Of a stretch of 64,000 nt of DNA, positions 48,529-56,954 are shown in pieces. Every line of letters starts with the position of its first letter. Position 1 is the stretch's first letter. The notes below the pieces were generated by a model that ran no database searches, had not been told where the DNA came from, and worked only from the letters and a program-made list of their open reading frames with translations. The stretch comes from Frigoribacterium sp. Leaf8 (lineage in GTDB: Bacteria > Actinomycetota > Actinomycetes > Actinomycetales > Microbacteriaceae): assembly GCF_001421165.1 (NCBI RefSeq), contig NZ_LMKB01000001.1:646009-710008 (forward strand), given 5' to 3'. Both the position numbers and the translations under genes were made by a program.

Positions 48529-48586
48529 TGACAGGAGGGGGCGGCTCGTCTACTGTCGTGGAATCGGTTCCATGGAATCGATTCCA
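48529..48586 (+). promoter_or_regulatory. rbs operon promoter with tandem LacI-type operators
   Basis: TTGACA (48529-48534), 16-bp spacer, TACTGT (48551-48556). Two abutting 14-bp operators follow: TGGAATCGGTTCCA (48559-48572) and TGGAATCGATTCCA (48573-48586), the second a perfect palindrome with the central CG typical of LacI-family sites. They cover the start point, so bound repressor should block transcription; RbsR, encoded 50 bp downstream, is the expected binder. Confidence 0.75.
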
Positions 48587-48636
48587 CGCCGGGCGAACAC
48601 CCTGCGACACGCACCACTACGACGAGGTAGAGCCCG

Positions 48637-49692
48637 ATGAACACCGTGACGATCAGGGACGTGGCGCAGCGCGCCGGCGTCTCGGCGGCGACGGCCTCGC
48701 GCGTGCTGTCGGGCAACCCGGCCACCTCCGCCGAGTCCCGGGCCCAGGTCGAACGGGCCGTGCGCGAGCTCGACTTCCGGCCGAACGCCCAGGCTCGTGC
48801 CCTGCGCTCGACCCGCTCCGACACGGTCGGCCTGCTCGTGTCCGACGTCCGCAACCCGTTCTTCGCCGACCTCGCCCACACCATCGAGCAGTCGCTGCTC
48901 GAGCTCGGCTACGTCACCCTCCTCGGCAACGCCAACGAGAACCGCGAACAGCAGGACCGCTACCTCGACACCCTCATCTCGCGACGCGTCGACGGCGTCA
49001 TCGTCGCCCCGCAGGGCACCGACTCCGCCAGCATCGACTCGCTGCTCGCCCGTGAGGTGCCGACGGTGTTCGTCGACCGCACGATCCCCGGCGTCGACGT
49101 GCCGAGCGTGACGACCGACAGCGTCCCCGGCATCCGCGCCGCCGTGCAGCACCTGGTCGACCTCGGTCACGAGCGCGTCGGGTACGTCGCGGGCCCGCAG
49201 AGCGTCTCCACCGGGCGCGAGCGACTCGAGGCCTGGACCGCGGCCGCCGCCGAACTCGGCCTCAGCACCGACCCCGACCTGGTCTACGTCGGCGACTTCC
49301 AGTCCGCCAGTGGCTCGGCCGCCGTGCACGCCCTGTTCGAGCTCGACGAGCCGCCGACAGCCCTGCTCGCGGCCGACAGCCTCATGGCCGTCGGCGCCAT
49401 CGCCATGCTGAACCGGCTCGGCATGCGCATGGGCACCGACGTCTCGGTCGTCGCGTTCGACGACATCGAGTGGTTCTCGCTGCTCGACCCGGCCCTCACC
49501 GTCATCGCGCACAGCGTCGAGGAGATGGGCCGCATCGCCGTCCAGCTGCTGCACGAGGTCATCGACGGGCGCACGCCCGACTCGGTCGTGCTGCCCAGCG
49601 AACTGATCGTCCGCGAGTCGACGACCCGCGCCTCCTCGTCCCCCACGGACCCGACCGACCCCACCCCACCCCGACCCCTCGGCAGGAACTGA
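48637..49692 (+). CDS. rbsR: LacI-family repressor of the ribose operon
   Basis: 351 aa. N-terminal LacI helix-turn-helix (TIRDVAQRAGVSAATASRVLSG, hinge ALRSTRSDTVG) and a periplasmic-binding-protein-like effector domain. First gene of the operon, so likely autoregulated through the tandem operators upstream. Effector probably ribose or a phosphate, by context. The C-terminal ~20 residues (TTRASSSPTDPTDPTPPRP) are a non-conserved tail, partly encoded by an AGGAGGCGCGG copy. Confidence 0.88.
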   Translation: MNTVTIRDVAQRAGVSAATASRVLSGNPATSAESRAQVERAVRELDFRPNAQARALRSTRSDTVGLLVSDVRNPFFADLAHTIEQSLLELGYVTLLGNANENREQQDRYLDTLISRRVDGVIVAPQGTDSASIDSLLAREVPTVFVDRTIPGVDVPSVTTDSVPGIRAAVQHLVDLGHERVGYVAGPQSVSTGRERLEAWTAAAAELGLSTDPDLVYVGDFQSASGSAAVHALFELDEPPTALLAADSLMAVGAIAMLNRLGMRMGTDVSVVAFDDIEWFSLLDPALTVIAHSVEEMGRIAVQLLHEVIDGRTPDSVVLPSELIVRESTTRASSSPTDPTDPTPPRPLGRN

Positions 49693-49695
49693 CCC

Positions 49696-51213
49696 ATGCC
49701 CCATTCGATCGACGGCGATCGCCCCCTGCTCACGCTCGAGAACGTCAGCAAGTCGTTCGGCCCCGTGCGGGTCATCGACGACGTCACCGTGCACGTCCGG
49801 CCCGGCCGCGTGCAGGTGCTGCTGGGCGAGAACGGCGCCGGCAAGTCCACCCTGATCAAGATGATGTCGGGCGTGTACCAGCCCGACGCCGGCCGCGTGC
49901 TGGTCGACGGCGAGGCCGTCCACCTGCCGAACACGCACGCCGCCGAGAAGCTCGGCATCGCGACGATCCACCAAGAGCTCAACCTCGTCGCGTCGCTCAG
50001 CGTCGCCGAGAACGTGATGATGGGGCGGTTCCCGACGCGATTCGGCCTGGTCGACCGCAAGGAGCTCAAGAAGCGGGCCCGTGCGGCCCTCGACCTGATC
50101 GGGCTCGACGTCGACGTCGACCAGAAGGTCGGCGAGCTCGGCATCGCCCGTCAACAGCTGGTCGAGATCGCGAAGGCGCTGAGCATCGACGCGCGCATCC
50201 TGATCCTCGACGAGCCGACCGCGGCGCTGACCCGGCACGAGACCGAGATCCTCTTCCGCGTCGTCGAGCAGCTGCGCGCCCGCGGCGTCGGCATGCTGTT
50301 CATCAGCCACCACCTCGACGAGATCGCCGAGATCGGCGACACCGTGGCCGTGCTGCGTGACGGTGCGTTCGTCGCCGAGGTGCCCGCGTCGACCGGCGAG
50401 GACGAACTCGTCCGCCTGATGGTCGGCCGCGACATCGAGCACCAGTACCCGCGCACGCCGGGCAGCGAGGGCGACGCCCCCGTCGTGCTCGAGGTCCGCG
50501 GCCTGACCGGGTCGGTCTTCCGCGACGTCTCGTTCGACGTGCGGGCGGGCGAGGTGCTCGGCATCGCCGGGCTCGTCGGCGCCGGTCGCACCGAGGTCGT
50601 CCGCGCGATCGCCGGGGTCGACAAGTACGACTCGGGCAGCGTGACCGTGCGCGGCAAGCGCCTCAAGAAAGGCGACGTCGCCGGAGCCATCGCCGCGGGC
50701 GTCGGCCACGTTCCCGAGGACAGGAAGGCGCAGGGGCTCGTGCTGGGCGCCTCCGTCAACGACAACCTCGGCTACGCGACGCTCGCCAGCAGCGCGAAGG
50801 GCGGCCTGGTCGACTTCGCCGGCCAGCGTGCGAAGGCCGACGAGGTCGCCTCGACCCTGCGGATCCGCATGCGCGACATCGACCAGGAGATCGGCTCGCT
50901 GTCCGGCGGCAACCAGCAGAAGGCCGTGTTCGGCCGCTGGATCATCGCCGGCTCGACGGTGCTGCTGCTCGACGAGCCGACCCGCGGCGTCGACGTCGGC
51001 GCGAAGGTCGAGATCTACGAGCTGGTGAACCGCATCACCGACGCAGGAGGCGCGGTCGTGATGGTCAGCAGCGAACTGCCCGAGGTGATGGGCATGAGCG
51101 ACCGCATCCTCGTGATGCGTGACGGAGTCGTCGCCGGCGAGGTCGCCGCGGCCGACGCCACCCAGGACACCTTGATGACGCTCGCGGCACGCGACGTCCC
51201 CCCGACGAACTGA
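49696..51213 (+). CDS. rbsA: Ribose ABC transporter ATP-binding protein
   Basis: 505 aa with two fused ATPase domains. First: GENGAGKST, LGIARQQLVEIAKAL, LILDEPTAAL. Second: degenerate Walker A GLVGAGRTE, signature LSGGNQQKAVFGRW, LLLDEPTRGVDVG. The degenerate second site is normal for carbohydrate-uptake type 2 transporters. Energises RbsC. 3 nt after rbsR. Confidence 0.92.
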   Translation: MPHSIDGDRPLLTLENVSKSFGPVRVIDDVTVHVRPGRVQVLLGENGAGKSTLIKMMSGVYQPDAGRVLVDGEAVHLPNTHAAEKLGIATIHQELNLVASLSVAENVMMGRFPTRFGLVDRKELKKRARAALDLIGLDVDVDQKVGELGIARQQLVEIAKALSIDARILILDEPTAALTRHETEILFRVVEQLRARGVGMLFISHHLDEIAEIGDTVAVLRDGAFVAEVPASTGEDELVRLMVGRDIEHQYPRTPGSEGDAPVVLEVRGLTGSVFRDVSFDVRAGEVLGIAGLVGAGRTEVVRAIAGVDKYDSGSVTVRGKRLKKGDVAGAIAAGVGHVPEDRKAQGLVLGASVNDNLGYATLASSAKGGLVDFAGQRAKADEVASTLRIRMRDIDQEIGSLSGGNQQKAVFGRWIIAGSTVLLLDEPTRGVDVGAKVEIYELVNRITDAGGAVVMVSSELPEVMGMSDRILVMRDGVVAGEVAAADATQDTLMTLAARDVPPTN

Positions 51214-51229
51214 CCCGAGGACGACACCC

Positions 51230-52201
51230 ATGACCACCACCACCGTGAAGGCGCAGCGACGCTCCTTCGACATCAAGACCTTCCTGGCCGCCAACGGAGC
51301 CCTCGTCGGGCTCTTCGTGCTGTGCCTGGCCCTCTTCATCGCGACGCCGGACTTCCTGACCGGGCGCAACCTGCTCAACATCGGCATCCAGGTGTCGACC
51401 GTCGCCGTGCTGGCGTTCGGCATGACCTTCGTCATCGTTGCGGGCGGCATCGACCTCTCGGTCGGCTCGGTCGCCGCGCTGTCGGCGATGGTCTCGGGCT
51501 GGTTCTTCGCCACGGCGGGTCTGCCCGGCGGCCTGGCGCTCGCCCTCGGGCTCGGCACGGGCCTCGTGGCCGGCCTGGTCAACGGGTTCGCCAGCGCGTA
51601 CGGCAAGCTGCCGTCGTTCATCGCCACGCTCGCCATGCTCAGCGTGGCGCGCGGCCTGACCCTCGTCGTGTCGGACGGTCGCCCGATCGCGACTCCCCCG
51701 GCCGTGTCGTTCCTCGGGGGCAACATCGGCCCGGTGCCCGTGCCGATCATCGTGCTCGTGCTGGCCGCGATCGTCGCGTCGTTCATCCTCAACCGCACCG
51801 TCATCGGCCGCTCGATGTACGCCGTCGGCGGCAACGCCGAGGCCGCTCGCCTCTCGGGCCTGCCGGTCAAGCGCATCGTCGTCACGGTCTTCGGCCTGGC
51901 CGGGCTGTTCGCGGCCCTCGCCGGACTGCTGCTCGCCGGTCGCCTCGACTCGGCCCAGCCGCAGGCGGCCTCGGGCTACGAGCTCGACGCCATCGCCGCG
52001 GTCGTCATCGGCGGTGCGAGCCTGGCTGGCGGCGTCGGCCGCATCTCGGGCACCATCATCGGCGCCCTCGTGCTCGTCGTCATCCGCAACGGCCTCAACC
52101 TGCTGAACGTCACCTCGTTCTGGCAGCAGGTCGTCATCGGCCTCGTCATCGCCCTCGCCGTGGGCGTCGACGTGCTGCGGCGCAAGACGCGCAGCAGCTG
52201 A
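51230..52201 (+). CDS. rbsC: Ribose ABC transporter permease
   Basis: 323 aa, about 8-10 membrane helices, BPD_transp_2 family: FVIVAGGIDLSVGSVAALSAM, NGFASAYGKLPSFIATLAML, GGNAEAARLSGLPVKRI with the EAA-like loop, AAVVIGGASLAGGVGRISGT. Forms the channel with RbsA. Confidence 0.92.
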   Translation: MTTTTVKAQRRSFDIKTFLAANGALVGLFVLCLALFIATPDFLTGRNLLNIGIQVSTVAVLAFGMTFVIVAGGIDLSVGSVAALSAMVSGWFFATAGLPGGLALALGLGTGLVAGLVNGFASAYGKLPSFIATLAMLSVARGLTLVVSDGRPIATPPAVSFLGGNIGPVPVPIIVLVLAAIVASFILNRTVIGRSMYAVGGNAEAARLSGLPVKRIVVTVFGLAGLFAALAGLLLAGRLDSAQPQAASGYELDAIAAVVIGGASLAGGVGRISGTIIGALVLVVIRNGLNLLNVTSFWQQVVIGLVIALAVGVDVLRRKTRSS

Positions 52202-52235
52202 ATCCCTCCACCCAACCCAACCCGAAGGACACACG

Positions 52236-53186
52236 ATGAAGTTGACCTCGTTCCGCAAGGCCGCCACCGTCACGGCGATCGCCGCCCTGGTCGCGACCGG
52301 CACCGCCGGCTGCAACCGCACCCCCGCCGGAGAGGCGGACCGCCCCACGGTGGTCCTGTCGCTCAGCACCCTGAACAACCCGTTCTTCGTCGAGCTGCGC
52401 GACGGCGCCACCGCCGAGGCGAAGAAGCAGAACGTCGACCTCGAGATCGTGGACGCCCAGAACGACTCGGCCACCCAGGCCAACCAGCTGGCGACCGCGG
52501 CCTCGACCGCCGACGCCGTCATCCTGAACGCCGTCGACAGCGACGCCGCGGGCCCTGCCGCCAAGGCGCTCAACGAGGCCGACGTGCCCATCGTCGCCGT
52601 CGACCGCGCGGTGAACGGTGCCGACGTCGCCTCGTTCGTCGCGAGCGACAACGTCGCCGGTGGCGAGCAGGCCGCCAAGGCTCTCGCCGAGGCGATCGGC
52701 GAGAAGGGCGAGGTCATCGTGCTCCAGGGCGTCGCGGGTACCTCGGCCAGCCGCGACCGCGGTGAGGGCTTCACCAAGGGCATCTCGGCCTACCCCGACA
52801 TCACCGTCGTCGCGCAGCAGACCGCGAACTTCGACCGCGCCACCGCGCTCGACGTGACCACGAACCTGCTGCAGGCGCACCCGAACGCCGTGGGCGTCTT
52901 CGCCGAGAACGACGAGATGGGCCTCGGAGCGATCCAGGCGCTCGGCTCGCGCGCCGGCACCGACGTCCAGGTGGCAGCGTTCGACGGCACCGAGGACGGC
53001 CTCAAGGCCATCGAGGCCGGTACGCTCTCGAGCACGATCGCGCAGCAGCCCGCCGAGCTCGGCGCCCTCGCGGTCGACCAGGCCGTCAAGGCCGTCAACG
53101 GTGGCAGCGGCGACGAGGGCCCCTCGGACCAGGCCGTCGAGGTCATCACCGTCACGAAGGAGAACGTGGGTGACTTCACCGAATGA
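52236..53186 (+). CDS. rbsB: Ribose-binding lipoprotein
   Basis: 316 aa. Lipoprotein signal with lipobox ending GTAGC (Cys25), then a type I sugar-binding fold: STLNNPFFVELRDGA, DAQNDSATQANQL, AVDRAVNGADVASFVASDN, VFAENDEMGLGAIQAL, AFDGTEDGLKAIEAG. Delivers ribose to RbsAC. ATGA overlap with rbsK. Confidence 0.92.
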   Translation: MKLTSFRKAATVTAIAALVATGTAGCNRTPAGEADRPTVVLSLSTLNNPFFVELRDGATAEAKKQNVDLEIVDAQNDSATQANQLATAASTADAVILNAVDSDAAGPAAKALNEADVPIVAVDRAVNGADVASFVASDNVAGGEQAAKALAEAIGEKGEVIVLQGVAGTSASRDRGEGFTKGISAYPDITVVAQQTANFDRATALDVTTNLLQAHPNAVGVFAENDEMGLGAIQALGSRAGTDVQVAAFDGTEDGLKAIEAGTLSSTIAQQPAELGALAVDQAVKAVNGGSGDEGPSDQAVEVITVTKENVGDFTE

Positions 53187-54265
53187 GTGGTCCTGATGTG
53201 AGCGGTCCAGGCGTCGTCGGGACTGCAGGAGGCGCGGGTGCGGTCGGCGCGGACGGTCCGGTTCCGGCCGGCTCGGCCGGCACGGTCGTCGTGGTCGGGT
53301 CGATCAACGTCGACCAGGTCGTGACCGTCGACCGCCTGCCCCTGCCCGGCGAGACGCTGATCGGCTCGTCGATGACCCTCTCCCCCGGCGGCAAGGGCGC
53401 GAACCAAGCCGTCGCGGCTGCTCGTCGCGGCGCCCGCACCGTGATGATCGGCGCGGTCGGCGACGACGGACGGGCCGACGACGCCCTGCCCCACCTCCGC
53501 TCGAGCGGTGTCGACGTCAGCGGCGTCGACACCGTCCCCGGGCCCACCGGCCTGGCGATCGTCAGCGTCGGAGGCGACAGCGAGAACACGATCGTCGTCG
53601 TCCCCGGGGCGAACGGTGCCGTCTCGGCGTCGTTCGTCGGCGGGCACGCGGGCGCGTTGGCGGAGGCCGCGGTGGTCGTCCTCCAGGGAGAGATCCCCGT
53701 GGCCGGCATCGCCGCCGCCGTGCAGCACGCCGGAGGGCGCGTGGTGTTCAACCTCGCCCCGGTGATCGACGTGCCGGCGGACGTGGTGAAGGCCGCGGAT
53801 CCGCTGGTCGTCAACGAGCACGAGGGTCGGCTGCTGCTGACTGCGTGGGGCGCTTCTGGTTCTGCTGCGGCTTCTGAAGCCGAGGAGGCGCGGGTCGACG
53901 ACGAGTCGGTCGTCGCCTCCCTGCGCGCCCAGGGAGTCACGTCGGTCGTGATGACCCGCGGTGCCGCCGGGGCGATCGTCTCCGATGCGTCGGGCACCGT
54001 GCTGGTGGCCTCGCCTCGCGTCGCGGCCGTCGACTCTTCCGGAGCCGGAGACGCCTTCGTCGGCGCCCTCGCCGCCGGACTGGCCGCTGGTGCGTCGCTC
54101 CTCGAGGCCGCTCGGGACGCCGTGCGCGTCGGGGCGTTCTCGGTGACGGGCGTCGGCACGCAGGCGTCGTACCCGACGCTCGAGGACGAGCTGCCTGCGG
54201 CGGCGCCTGCCACCCCGACGGAGGGGTCGGCGGATGCCGACTCAGCGGACGGAGTGACCTCATGA
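53183..54265 (+). CDS. rbsK: Ribokinase
   Basis: 360 aa, about 50 longer than usual. PfkB family motifs: GSINVDQVVTVDRLPLPGET, GGKGANQAVAAARRGA, and the anion-hole/catalytic DSSGAGDAFVGALAAGLA. Phosphorylates ribose to ribose 5-phosphate. The extra length is a ~33-residue Gly/Ala N-terminal leader, an inserted Ser/Ala/Glu segment near residues 225-250 and a C-terminal Ala/Asp tail. The leader and the insertion each contain an AGGAGGCGCGG copy. Overlaps rbsD by 4 nt. Confidence 0.9.
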   Translation: MSGPDVSGPGVVGTAGGAGAVGADGPVPAGSAGTVVVVGSINVDQVVTVDRLPLPGETLIGSSMTLSPGGKGANQAVAAARRGARTVMIGAVGDDGRADDALPHLRSSGVDVSGVDTVPGPTGLAIVSVGGDSENTIVVVPGANGAVSASFVGGHAGALAEAAVVVLQGEIPVAGIAAAVQHAGGRVVFNLAPVIDVPADVVKAADPLVVNEHEGRLLLTAWGASGSAAASEAEEARVDDESVVASLRAQGVTSVVMTRGAAGAIVSDASGTVLVASPRVAAVDSSGAGDAFVGALAAGLAAGASLLEAARDAVRVGAFSVTGVGTQASYPTLEDELPAAAPATPTEGSADADSADGVTS

Positions 54266-54645
54266 AGCGCGGAGGCCTGCTCAACGCCCAGCTGAACCAC
54301 GCCGTCAGCGGCCTCGGCCACGGCGACCTCGTGGTCGTCGCCGACTGCGGACTCCCCCTGCCTGCCGGAGTCCCCGTGGTCGACCTCGCCGTCGTCCACG
54401 GCCTGCCGGCCTTCGCCGACGTGCTGGACGCCCTCACCGCCGACGTGGTGTTCGAGGCCTGCACGGCCGCGGACGAGAGCCACGACTCCCCCGCCGGTGC
54501 GCAGATCACGTCCCGCTTCGACGACGTCGCGTACGTCTCGCACGACGAGCTCAAGCGGCTGTCGGGTGGGGCGCGCCTCCTCGTCCGGACGGGCGAGGCG
54601 ACCCCGTACGCCAACGTCGTGCTGCGCTGCGGCGTCCCCTTCTGA
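54262..54645 (+). CDS. rbsD: D-ribose pyranase
   Basis: 127 aa. GGLLNAQLNHAVSGLGHGD with the catalytic His, DCGLPLPAGVPVVDLAV, and C-terminal TGEATPYANVVLRCGV with the conserved Tyr. Interconverts pyranose and furanose forms so RbsK can act. Last gene of the operon. Confidence 0.92.
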   Translation: MKRGGLLNAQLNHAVSGLGHGDLVVVADCGLPLPAGVPVVDLAVVHGLPAFADVLDALTADVVFEACTAADESHDSPAGAQITSRFDDVAYVSHDELKRLSGGARLLVRTGEATPYANVVLRCGVPF

Positions 54646-54662
54646 GGCACCTGCTCCCCCTC

Positions 54663-54722
54663 GAACCCCGTTTCCGAAGACGAACCCCGATTCCGGGTGG
54701 TTCTTCTTCGGAAACGGGGTTC
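54663..54722. repeat. 60-bp palindromic element, copy C
   Basis: 24-nt arms (54663-54686, 54699-54722) with one mismatch around a 12-nt centre. Arm core GAACCCCGTTTCCGAAGA is the same as in copy A. It sits 17 nt after rbsD and may also terminate the operon. Confidence 0.85.
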
Positions 54723-54792
54723 TTCGGCTTGCGGGCCGACCCGCGCGTGGTGCGACCTCCCGGCCGCCCTCTCACCGGCCGTGATCGAGCCC

Positions 54793-54803
54793 AGGAGGCG
54801 CGG
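54793..54803 (+). repeat. AGGAGGCGCGG dispersed motif copy upstream of dnaB
   Basis: Exact copy in the 631-bp rbsD-dnaB gap. Confidence 0.7.
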
Positions 54804-55276
54804 TGCCGGTCCCCGATACCGTCCTGACCAGGCTCTTCGCAGGCCCCCCTTCGGGGGTTACGGAAAGCTGAACGCAGGCTGCGTCGCTATCGGTCGAATG
54901 GGCCGAAAGTCAAATCCCTTGTGCACAGGCAGAAGTCAAATCGGATGTCTCAACCCCCGGTTTAGACAATTTTCTCCACACGACTGTGGAATTGAGAAAA
55001 CCCTGGTCAAAGGCAGGTAATCGAACTGAAGTATCTCGTTGTCCACAGCGTGATCCACAGTTCTCCCCAGGGTTGTCCGGCGTTGCTCACCTGTTCTCCC
55101 CAGAGTTATCCACAGGTGCATTTGCTGTGGAGAACTCGGTGTCCATAAGGTGTACCCGCGCTCGTCAGGGGTGGGTCACGGCGGTTCGGCAGGGGGATGT
55201 CGGGGGTCTGTCGTAGAACTGCCCCAAGCGTCTTCGGTGCTGCCCCGCACCCACCCGATTTCTCGCTGGAGGACCC
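54804..55276. promoter_or_regulatory. dnaB upstream region with DnaA-box cluster
   Basis: No gene. Exact DnaA boxes TTGTCCACA (55039-55047) and TTATCCACA (55106-55114), near-match TGATCCACA (55051-55059), TTCTCCACA (54972-54980), and a GTTCTCCCCAG word repeated at 55060-55070 and 55093-55103. A GC hairpin (CCCCCCTTCGGGGG) lies at about 54845-54858. Suggests DnaA control of dnaB or DnaA titration. Confidence 0.65.
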
Positions 55277-56665
55277 ATGTCGATCGCCCATCTCGGTCTC
55301 GCTCCCGATGCGTCGAACGCCCGCGATCGAGACCGTGGTGGCCCCGTCAACATGGACCGCGTCCCGCCTCACGACCTGCTCGCCGAGCAGAGCGCGCTCG
55401 GCGGCATGCTGCTCAGCAAGGACGCCGTGGCCGACGTGATCGAGACGGTCCGCGGCATGGACTTCTACGTGCCCAAGCACGAGGTCATCTACGACGCGAT
55501 CCTGGGGCTGTACTCGCACGGCGAGCCCACCGACGTCATCACGGTCAGCGACGAGCTGATGAAGTCCGCCGACCTGTCGCGGGCCGGGGGAGCGGAGTAC
55601 CTCCACACCCTCACCGGCGTCGTGCCCACCGCGGCGAACGCGGGCTACTACGCGTCGATCGTCGCCGAGAAGGCGGTGCTGCGCCGTCTGGTCGAGGCCG
55701 GCACGCGCATCGTGCAGATGGGGTACGCGAGCGAGGGCGAGGTCGTCGACCTGGTCAACAACGCGCAGGCCGAGGTCTACAACGTGGCCGGTGGCGTGCA
55801 GACCGAGGACTACGTGCCGCTGAACGAGGCGGTGACGGTCGCGATCGACGAGATCGAGGCGGCCAAGGGTCGCGACGGTCAGATGACGGGCGTGCCGACG
55901 GGGTTCGCGCAGCTCGACGCGCTGACGAACGGGTTCCACCCGGGCCAGCTGATCATCGTGGCGGCGCGACCGGCGCTGGGTAAGTCGACGTTGGCGCTCG
56001 ACCTGGCGCGGGCGGCGTCGATCAAGCACGGGCAGGCGTCGGTGTTCTTCTCACTCGAGATGGGGCGCAGCGAGATCGCGATGCGTCTCATGTCGGCCGA
56101 GTCGAGCGTGCCGCTCCAGAACATGCGTAAAGGAACGGTCGACGCGCGGGACTGGACGAACATCGCGCAGGTGCGTGGGCGGATCAACGATGCGCCGCTC
56201 TTCATCGACGACTCGCCCAACATGACGTTGGTCGAGATCCGGGCGAAGTGCCGTCGCCTGAAGCAGCAGCACAACCTCAAGCTCGTGGTGATCGACTACC
56301 TGCAGCTGATGACGTCGGGCAAGCGGGTCGAGAGCCGTCAGCAAGAGGTGTCAGAGTTCTCGCGTGCCCTGAAGCTGATGGCGAAAGAGCTGCAGGTGCC
56401 GGTGATCGCGCTGTCGCAGCTGAACCGTGGTCCCGAGCAGCGTGCCGACAAGAAGCCCGCGATCAGCGACCTGCGAGAGTCCGGTTCGCTCGAGCAGGAC
56501 GCCGACATGGTCATCCTGTTGCACCGCGAGTCCGCCTACGAGAAAGACAACCCCCGTCAGGGCGAGGCCGACTTCATCGTCGCCAAGCACCGCAACGGCC
56601 CCACCGACACCATCACGGTCGCCTTCCACGGAATGTTCTCCCGCTTCGTCGACATGCCCAGCTAG
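55277..56665 (+). CDS. dnaB: Replicative DNA helicase DnaB
   Basis: 462 aa from the ATG at 55277 with GGAGG 7 nt upstream. N-terminal domain (PHDLLAEQSALGGMLLS), linker, RecA-like core with Walker A ARPALGKSTLALDL, LVVIDYLQLM, SQLNRGPEQR and DLRESGSLEQDADMV. No intein, unlike many actinobacterial DnaB genes. Unwinds DNA at the fork; loading probably needs DciA. Confidence 0.96.
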   Translation: MSIAHLGLAPDASNARDRDRGGPVNMDRVPPHDLLAEQSALGGMLLSKDAVADVIETVRGMDFYVPKHEVIYDAILGLYSHGEPTDVITVSDELMKSADLSRAGGAEYLHTLTGVVPTAANAGYYASIVAEKAVLRRLVEAGTRIVQMGYASEGEVVDLVNNAQAEVYNVAGGVQTEDYVPLNEAVTVAIDEIEAAKGRDGQMTGVPTGFAQLDALTNGFHPGQLIIVAARPALGKSTLALDLARAASIKHGQASVFFSLEMGRSEIAMRLMSAESSVPLQNMRKGTVDARDWTNIAQVRGRINDAPLFIDDSPNMTLVEIRAKCRRLKQQHNLKLVVIDYLQLMTSGKRVESRQQEVSEFSRALKLMAKELQVPVIALSQLNRGPEQRADKKPAISDLRESGSLEQDADMVILLHRESAYEKDNPRQGEADFIVAKHRNGPTDTITVAFHGMFSRFVDMPS

Positions 56666-56942
56666 CGAGTGAGCTGTCTGTGATTTCTCACCGGGACCGG
56701 CTACTTCTCGACTTTGTTTGCCGTACGCGACGCATGGGCTCTCCCTGAGAAGCGTCGATCTCCCCCACTCGCCTTGACGGCAAGAGTGAATGAGCGCCGC
56801 TAACACGTACGAGTGACGTCAATGGGGCCAAACATGAACGGTAATAGGGGCCCTTACAGTTATGCATGAGATCGAGAGGCCTGCGGTCTTCCCTGCTTAA
56901 TTAGCACGCTGCCGAGAACGGGCCTTTGCATTCCCGGAACCG

Positions 56943-56948
56943 TATGAT
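56943..56948 (+). promoter_or_regulatory. -10 box of island gene 1, likely leaderless
   Basis: TATGAT ends 6 nt before the ATG at 56955. The preceding gap (56666-56942) after dnaB holds nothing else recognisable and has lower G+C. Confidence 0.4.
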
Positions 56949-56954
56949 CCTGAC

